From Hemileia vastatrix (lineage: Eukaryota; Basidiomycota; Pucciniomycetes; Pucciniales; Zaghouaniaceae), in assembly GCA_030280995.1 (NCBI GenBank), contig JASXTE010000008.1:1158501-1222500 (forward strand): DNA of 64,000 nt. The letters run 5' to 3'. The notes under the pieces were generated by a model. The model was given only the letters and a program-made list of their open reading frames with translations, was not told where the DNA came from and ran no database searches. This document shows positions 57,473 through 64,000 of this stretch, one piece after another. The position numbers and the translations under genes are program-made. The number at the start of each line of letters is the position of its first letter. Position 1 is the stretch's first letter.

Positions 57473-58718
57473 ACAGAAAGTGTCTTAGTTTGCATCAAGT
57501 AGACAAATGGGGTTACTAAGAAGGATGTTTATGGAAGGGAAACTAAGGGTTCTTCAAAAGCGCAGGAGAAGTCAACTCTCTTTGCACAATTTATTAGGAG
57601 AAGTATGGATATACAAGCTTCAGCAAGCAGAGAGAAAGGGAGGTGCATACGAAACTATAAGGAAAGAGTATGATATGTACTTGAGGAAGCCATGACTAGC
57701 ACTAGAGACATAGTATGGATTAGGGGGAAGCTTTAAGCAAGGGTAGAATCTTCACACTTAGATAGATGCAACAGCTCTTAAATGTAGGCTACATACACTC
57801 CTTGCTGATAAAACCAGTGGGAAAAGGCAGAGCTAGAATAAAAAGGGATTATCTAGCAGGTTAGTATGCTGTGTTAGATAACAAGAATAGAACAAGTAAG
57901 ATTCAAGAAAGGGAAAGGTAATTACAAAGCACATAGGATTTTCTGATTAGTGGGTACTCACATGAAAAGCATGTGTTTTTATAATAGGTATGGAAGGCGG
58001 TACAGTACTTATTTTTTAGTTAGGAATCTTAAGAAGTATTGGGTATGTACAGATAGGCAAAGCGTCAGAAACTAATAGTAGTCTTTCATTATTGTTTTGA
58101 GTGCTATTAAAACCAAGTTTTATGCAAAAAAATGTACTTATATTATTGAGATACTTAGCTACTGTTTGATATCTTTGTAGTAGCACTGAAATTGTGTAGG
58201 AGAACCAGTAGGGGAAGGAAGCATAGGAGAAGGGTGCTAGACATACAGGGCATATAAAAGAGAACTCACTCTTAAAAAAAAAGAAGGAGAAGGAAATTTT
58301 TTTTATAGAATATTAGTTATCAGAGAAAATTGATTGATAGAGATAAAAGATACATAGATATATTTTTTTGTGAATAGTGGATGTGCATACCAGAAGTAGC
58401 ACTGCAAAGTTATTTTATTGCTACAGTAAGGATAGTATTAGATAGAATGCTTCAGAGAGGGAGTGAATGAGAATACTAGCACTTACTGAGAATAGATATA
58501 ACCAACAGATAGATTACTTGTTTATAAATACATTTACCTCTTTCTTTATAATATCTCTAAATCATTCCACTTTTTCCTTCTCTACACATATAACTGCACT
58601 TACAATACATGATTTCACTGTCTTTATTTTTAGAGTGGCAGGATTTTTTTAGAAAGCAGAACCAAAACATCAAGGATTGTGTCTATAGTTTAAGTAAGGA
58701 AACTTAAAATGATGGACA
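57473..58718 (+). repeat. 3' LTR of element E, major part
   Basis: Continues the LTR begun at 51425-51447 after the element C insert. Matches 38320-39737. It contains the empty site of the CACTA-like MITE near 58336-58350. End set at GATGGACA by alignment with TTTCTACA of the 5' LTR. Confidence 0.7.
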
Positions 58719-59754
58719 ACTTGTCCTAATTTATTCAGCCATGAAGCCAGAAGAACAACTTGACCCCTCAATCTGATTGTGAGAGATGGTTTTTGTACTG
58801 GACACTTGGTCATATTAAAGCCAAACTAGTAAAAAAGTAAGAATTTACTTTCAGGACAAAACAAGTCAAATTTTCAAATAAATCTACAATTTAAACTTAT
58901 TTGAAGAGAGATAAGAAGATAAGGAAACAAAAAAAACCTGTATATTGAAGCAATATCTTTGATGATTTTTAAGGAAGAAAATACTGAAATGCAAGTAAAA
59001 TGTAAAATTACTCAAAATATTATCCATTACTTGTTTCCACCCACTGTTCATATTTAACTTTATTAAAAGGTGTAAAACTTAGCCTATAAGCACTTAATTT
59101 ATGTGCTGGATTCAATACAAATCAGTGATTAAACACCAACTTCTAATTTTTGATATAAGTGGGTTATTTTTGATATAATGTAACCAAATTTTCTTGAAAA
59201 GAAGGAGTGATTTGAATCAAAGCAACATTTCATTTCAGTTTTGAAATACAAATGTTTTGGTTCCATTATGGATTTAAAATAGAACATAAATTAAGTGCTT
59301 ACTTGGCAAAAGTTTATTATTGATATCTATGTATTGATTTTCTAACTTTGAATTTTCAAAGTAATCCAATCTGCCATTACATTAATAATGGATAAAGAAT
59401 AAAATACCCCCATTATTTTCTATTTTTTTCCAACTTTTTTTTTTTGACATTAAATGAGTGATTTGATGTGAGATGTATGAAATTTTGTTTTTAATCTTTT
59501 TTTTGTGTGTGTGTGTGTGTGTGTTGTCTTCACTATGATGGCTGAAAATTTAGGGGGAAGGGGGGATATTAGAATGAACTAAATGGCCTATTTCAATTTC
59601 CTGATCTATGAGACCCTGAGCTGGTTGATAAAATTTTTTTCACCATTCATCATCTCAGATATGGGTAAAAGAAAAAAGATAAAGATAAAAAAAGAAAGAA
59701 GGGGTGGATCCCTCATGGTGAAACTAAGTATTTTGATATAACCCCCCTAATAAT
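58719..59754. other. no gene recognised; GT microsatellite
   Basis: AT-rich DNA without supported genes. A (GT)10 run lies at 59505-59524. Confidence 0.5.
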
Positions 59755-60021
59755 TTTTTTTCTTTTTTTCTTTTCTTTCTTTTCTTTCTTTTCTTTCTTT
59801 TCTTTCTTTTCTTTCTTTTCTTTCTTTTCTTTCTTTTCTTTCTTTTCTTTCTTTTCTTTCTTTTCTTTCTTTTCTTTCTTTTCTTTCTTTTCTTTCTTTT
59901 CTTTCTTTTCTTTCTTTTCTTTCTTTTCTTTCTTTTCTTTTTCTTTTCTTTTTCTTTTCTTTTTCTTTTCTTTTTCTTTTCTTTTTCTTTTCTTTTTCTT
60001 TTCTTTTTCTTTTTCTTTTTC

Positions 60022-60054
<33 letters not shown>
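59755..60054. repeat. pyrimidine minisatellite, about 300 bp
   Basis: Almost pure C/T on the plus strand. It changes unit length along the tract: first a 9-mer (CTTTCTTTT), then an 11-mer (CTTTTTCTTTT), then CTTTTT hexamers. Because the first unit is a multiple of three, one minus frame reads as endless Glu-Lys-Lys; this is not a gene. Confidence 0.9.
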
Positions 60055-60522
60055 GGAATTCAGGAGCAGCAAAAAATGGTAAAATTTAAAGAAATATTAA
60101 AAATAAAAAAATAAAAAAAGATAGCAAAGATCTTCCCTGAATGTTTTTAAAAACATTCATATATATAAGGATCATGTCCCAAATTAATGTTAAACCTGTT
60201 CCATTATCCCTTATTTTCATGTCTCACTATGTATTGATCTCTTGCTTATTTTAAAAATTCCTGTTATTTAAAAAAAGACTGGGGAGTTAGAAAGTTCTTG
60301 CATCAATGTGGTAAGAATGTGAATGGAAAGAATATTGACACTTTGGGATATTTTGTTATCCTGTATATTTCCATGACTGAGTAAAATAAGCACATAAATT
60401 ATGCTAGAAACATATATTACACATGGGGACAATAATTAAGTATATACAATATGTACACATAAGTAAAATAAGTCATATACTGCAGTATATGCCATTAGAA
60501 TACATGAAATACACACAGATAT
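60055..60522. other. no gene recognised
   Basis: AT-rich sequence ending in GATAT, the left target duplication of the solo LTR. Confidence 0.5.
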
Positions 60523-61700
60523 TGTCAGACTAGATATCCCTAGGACTGAGTATTTCTTATTCTTAAAATAAGATAACCTTAAGTACATTAAGCTTATATC
60601 TTAAAAATAAGGTTAAAACAATTATATATATGATTATAATACATATATATATAATTATTACACTATTATATAACTTATAGTAGTTTAAATAGCTTATCCA
60701 TAGCATAATAATACTTATTAGGGTGTTAATGAAGTCATAATATACTTATCTTAAGTGATATTAAGTAATTATTGACATACATAAGCTTAAATGTATACAT
60801 AAAGCTCATATTCAGTGAAATATGCAGTATATTATGTATATTTAGGTCTATAAGTGGGTTTTAGCCTCTTAATAGCCTATAACCTTTGTTTTTCTGCTTA
60901 TTTTAGGTCATATGGACGAAATCAGTGGATTCACAATGCCTACAGAAGCATAGACATCTATATCAGGCGCATACACTCAGTTTGGACAGCTTAATCTGCT
61001 TCCTTGGATGGATATTCACGGATTTATGGGTTGGGAGGTCATTTCTGGGTTAATGTGGATGCTTGGGGATGTTATTGGGGGCTTGTAAATTTCATTTGTT
61101 TCTTTTATATGCTTTGGGTTTCATTAAATCTCTTTTGGATTACTTATTTTACCTGTTTCTTTATGGTATCCACTTTTATCTGGATTTTCTAATTATGTTT
61201 TGGGTCTGTGTTATCATTAATTGTGATGGAGGGTCCTTACTGGAGGACTGGGTGTTGAATATGCTTGAAGTGGACGCCATGGGGAGGTGATGGGCCCTCA
61301 CAATGCTGTAATTGCCGGGGATAGCAGTGACATCATCTGGATTGAAGGTCTGTGCACTACAGGGGATTTGGGTATAAGTAAGGAGGGATTTTGATAGTTA
61401 TTTATCATCAATCACTTACTACAATTCAATCTAACACTTCAATACAATTATTAAAATTTAGAAATATATTATAAAGCCTTTTATAAGTTGATATTATCAT
61501 TATATAAGCTATAACTATATTCTATTTAGCTATTTTCCACCACTAAGCACACATTTAAATCCAAGTATTGTGAGTTTTATTTGAGTATAACTATTTTATT
61601 AGTCTTCCCCTGAGGTTTAATCACTAAATCATTTATCAATAAGTAGTAGGACCATAAATAAATACTATTATATCATACTTATATACTAAACATACTGACA
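60523..61700 (+). repeat. solo LTR of gypsy family A
   Basis: 1178 bp, opposite in orientation to elements A and C (plus strand TGTCAGACTAG...CATACTGACA). Flanked by the 5-bp duplication GATAT (60518-60522, 61701-61705). With no internal region, it was left by LTR-LTR recombination. Confidence 0.93.
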
Positions 61701-61705
61701 GATAT

Positions 61706-62280
61706 CCACATTTTATAGGTCTTATGTACTTAATACTAAGTTGTAAAATGTTACGGTAATCTTAAGTACCTTAGAATTAAATTTAAATAATTTTTAAGAA
61801 GTTTTAAAGTTATTTTTTTTCATTATTATAGTGAAATAATTGATAAATGTGTTTAAGTCACTTAAAAGCTGGATATATGTGCTATTAATTTAATAATATT
61901 AAGATTGTGCTTTAAAAGATCAATTTGCCTTACTTAGAGCAATTGGTTTAGCTACTTAAGTTTCTTAAAATAACACTTCTAAAAATTAATAATTTTTATT
62001 CTAAAAATGGCTTATGTGTACTGGCCTTTTTCTGCCTGCATTTATCCCACATGCATAGCTTCATTCTTAAGAAAAAGAGTCGTTTCACACTTAATTGCAC
62101 CCACAGTGTATTCTCAATGTGTGTAATCACACTAAAATAAGCAAGAGGTGCTTATTTAGTGTCCTAATTGCATTATTAGTGTATTGACCTGATTATATGC
62201 ACAAATTTCATTAATAAACCCAAGACTACAGCCCAGATTCCACAACCAGGCTTAAACTCACCTATTTGGTCAAGGATTTA
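61706..62280. other. no gene recognised
   Basis: AT-rich intergenic DNA without supported coding or repeats. It ends in the left target duplication ATTTA of the next LTR. Confidence 0.5.
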
Positions 62281-63517
62281 TGTCGGCCAGTTGTCTAGAA
62301 GAAGGTGGGAAAAGGGGGAAAAAATGGAGGAAGAAAGGGAAATAGGCACAAACAGTTTATAGGAAATAAAGGAAATAAAATAATAATTTATTTAGAGTGA
62401 GACAACGACGAGTTTACTTGAGAGATGACACAAAAATGAGGTTTTACTTAATAACAAAATTATTTGATGTAAGGGTTCTGCGCGGATAACACTTATAATT
62501 ACTATCAGACTAAAGGCAACCTTTGAATAGTTATATAAAATTTTAATTAGAATTTTAATACTAATAAAAATAATAAATAAACGTATTATATTGACAATTG
62601 GTTCAGATTATGTTTGTATAGTAAGTGATGAGGCTACAGGGGATTATCCAAGGCCCTTTTATAGGCAATGGGTCCTCTGAAGCGCCACTATATTTGTAAA
62701 TACAAGAATCATAATAAGATGAAACAAGAATATAAAAGAATAAGTGAAACATAACAATGTAGAGAAAAATATGAAACAAATAATTAAAACCCCAAATAAG
62801 AATCAAATTTTCCCACAATTAATTCCCAAATCAGTAAGTAAAAATAGTGAATAACTAAACAAGCCTGGGACATAGGAACTATGAGAAAAATAATTCAAAA
62901 CAGATGGTAAAGTCTGATTTAAGGATTTTTAAGTGAAACAAGAAAAAATATTTTGACGCAACAAAATATGTAATCAATTTCAATTTAGTATAAAGAAATT
63001 AATTAATTGTTCCAACTATGTAATTAAATAATTAATTTAAATGAAACAAGTAATTAATTTATTACTAAATTAAGTTGAGAAATTTAATACTATTTTTTAA
63101 AATAAGTATTATAATTTAATTTTTTTATTGACACAATTAAGGGTCCAAAAAACAGCGGCAATAATTATGGATAATAGTATATGAAAAGGTATATTTTAAT
63201 AATTAAATTTAATTAATTAAAGTAATTACAATATAAGATAAACACTTGAATATAATTATCTTATAAGTTTTTAATTAATTAATTTATAATTATTAAATAA
63301 ACAATGTGCCCTTTGTTATGGAATTAAATGCTTTTAAATTATTTTATAATAAAATTAAAATAATATTTACTTTATTTATATAAATAAAGTATTAATATAA
63401 ATTTATTATGTAATATAATATTAATTTTAAATGCATACTCTGTAATTATTATGTCTTTATTTAACTCTAATAAATTGTATGTTTATTTACTGGGCTCCTG
63501 GGACAGCCTGGCTGACA
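62281..63517 (-). repeat. solo LTR of a B-like gypsy family
   Basis: 1237 bp with TGTCGGCC...AGCCTGGCTGACA ends. It shares terminal motifs with the element B LTR (TGTC...GTCTAGAAGA at the start, AGCCTGGCTGACA at the end) but is otherwise different. Flanked by a perfect 5-bp duplication ATTTA (62276-62280, 63518-63522). Orientation inferred from the B LTR. Confidence 0.85.
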
Positions 63518-63522
63518 ATTTA

Positions 63523-64000
63523 CCTGTGCAAGAATCTTCCAAGACTTTGCATTCAGTTACCCCACATTTCACATCCTCTTTTGGGTTTCTCATTGGTTTC
63601 TTAGGCTATATTGGTTATTTTTAAATGGGAATTTCACAGGGAAATTGTTATAATTATTGTCTCAATTTCTACTGTTGATCCTCCTTAATTAGACATTAAT
63701 TTTTGGAGTCCTTTTATTTTATTTTCTTATTTGGTCTTTTATTTTAAGAATTACACACATATACTATCAGCCAGGATATACTGAGAGTCAAGTAGAATCT
63801 TATGTCAAATTACAATAAGAGACAAATTGTATTTAAAGTATATATACAAATTAAATATTATATTAAAATAAACTTATATAGTAATATTTTTAATTAAAAT
63901 AAAATGTTATATTAATTTTATTATTATATAAATTGTATATACATTTAAAGAAAACATAAAATTATTATATTCTATTGAAAGTTTATCACATTTTTATGTA
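63523..64000. other. no gene recognised
   Basis: AT-rich sequence to the window edge; nothing supported. Confidence 0.5.

Larger units (their letters stand above)
38297..58718 (+). mobile_element. element E: very large decayed Ty3/gypsy retrotransposon with nested inserts
   Basis: The left LTR is 38297-39737. The right LTR is split by element C into 51425-51447 and 57473-58718. The two share long blocks: GGTACACATCTCA, GGGGTTACTAAGAAGGATG, ATGGATATACAAGCT, GAGTATGATATGTACTTGAGG and AGAGTGGCAGG. A primer-binding-like ATTGGTGTCCCAACAGTGGC follows the left LTR, and a polypurine tract AGTAGAGGGAGAC precedes the right. Without inserts the element would be about 14 kb, with an 11.4-kb internal region of which gag-pol fills only half. 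LTR divergence is high and pol is full of stops, so it is old. Exact ends are approximate and no target duplication was found. Confidence 0.75.

Noticed and set aside
59713..60072. 119-codon Glu/Lys-rich frame on minus
   Set aside because: It is the translation of the pyrimidine minisatellite; the apparent frame follows from the repeat unit length.

Overview
This window looks like repeat-rich nuclear DNA of a filamentous fungus, most likely a basidiomycete. It is AT-rich. The two host genes carry short introns with GTAAGT/GTATGT donors and CTAAC/TTAAC-like branch sites. One of them encodes a wax-synthase-like MBOAT protein of a type common in Basidiomycota. A rust-type fungus with a swollen genome would fit, but the species cannot be read from the sequence. 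Almost everything else is transposon, much of it nested.

Layout. 1-750 is the end of an old LTR. 1948-19552 is a Ty3/gypsy chromovirus (element A, minus strand) with 1178-bp LTRs and a 5-bp target duplication AACAT. A second gypsy chromovirus (element B, 3903-12653, minus, 805-bp LTRs, duplication TATTG) sits inside its integrase region. 19627-23228 is a TA-flanked DNA transposon with long terminal inverted repeats and two convergent decayed genes. 23.3-25.2 kb holds small MITEs. 25880-29531 is the host island: a two-exon gene of unknown function (plus) and a three-exon MBOAT gene (minus). 30.2-31.4 kb is a second MITE cluster, including a near-perfect palindrome with another MITE at its centre. 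31.76-37.49 kb is a 5'-truncated LINE 3' end split by a young Ty1/copia element (32162-37395) with identical 107-bp LTRs.

From about 38297 to 58718 lies a very large decayed gypsy element on the plus strand (element E): LTRs of about 1.2 kb, a gag-pol remnant at 39.96-45.8 kb, and a 5.7-kb 3' region carrying a spliced Cys-rich gene on the opposite strand. Two copies of a CACTA-like MITE and a young, internally deleted relative of A (element C, 51448-57467, duplication GGAAC) are inserted in E. The window ends with a pyrimidine minisatellite, a solo LTR of family A (60523-61700, duplication GATAT) and a solo LTR of a B-like family (62281-63517, duplication ATTTA).

Main points of interest: (1) A, B and C share a second protein-coding frame overlapping the 5' end of gag-pol in the same +1 register, and its protein is recognisably conserved between the divergent A/C and B families. 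(2) The DNA transposon duplicates its promoter, leader exon and first intron in both inverted repeats, so that two different convergent genes share the same 5' end. (3) Element E carries an antisense intron-containing gene. (4) One MITE sits at the exact dyad centre of a palindromic MITE. Insertion order can be read from nesting and LTR divergence: E, A and the LINE are old, B is younger than A, and C and the copia element are recent.
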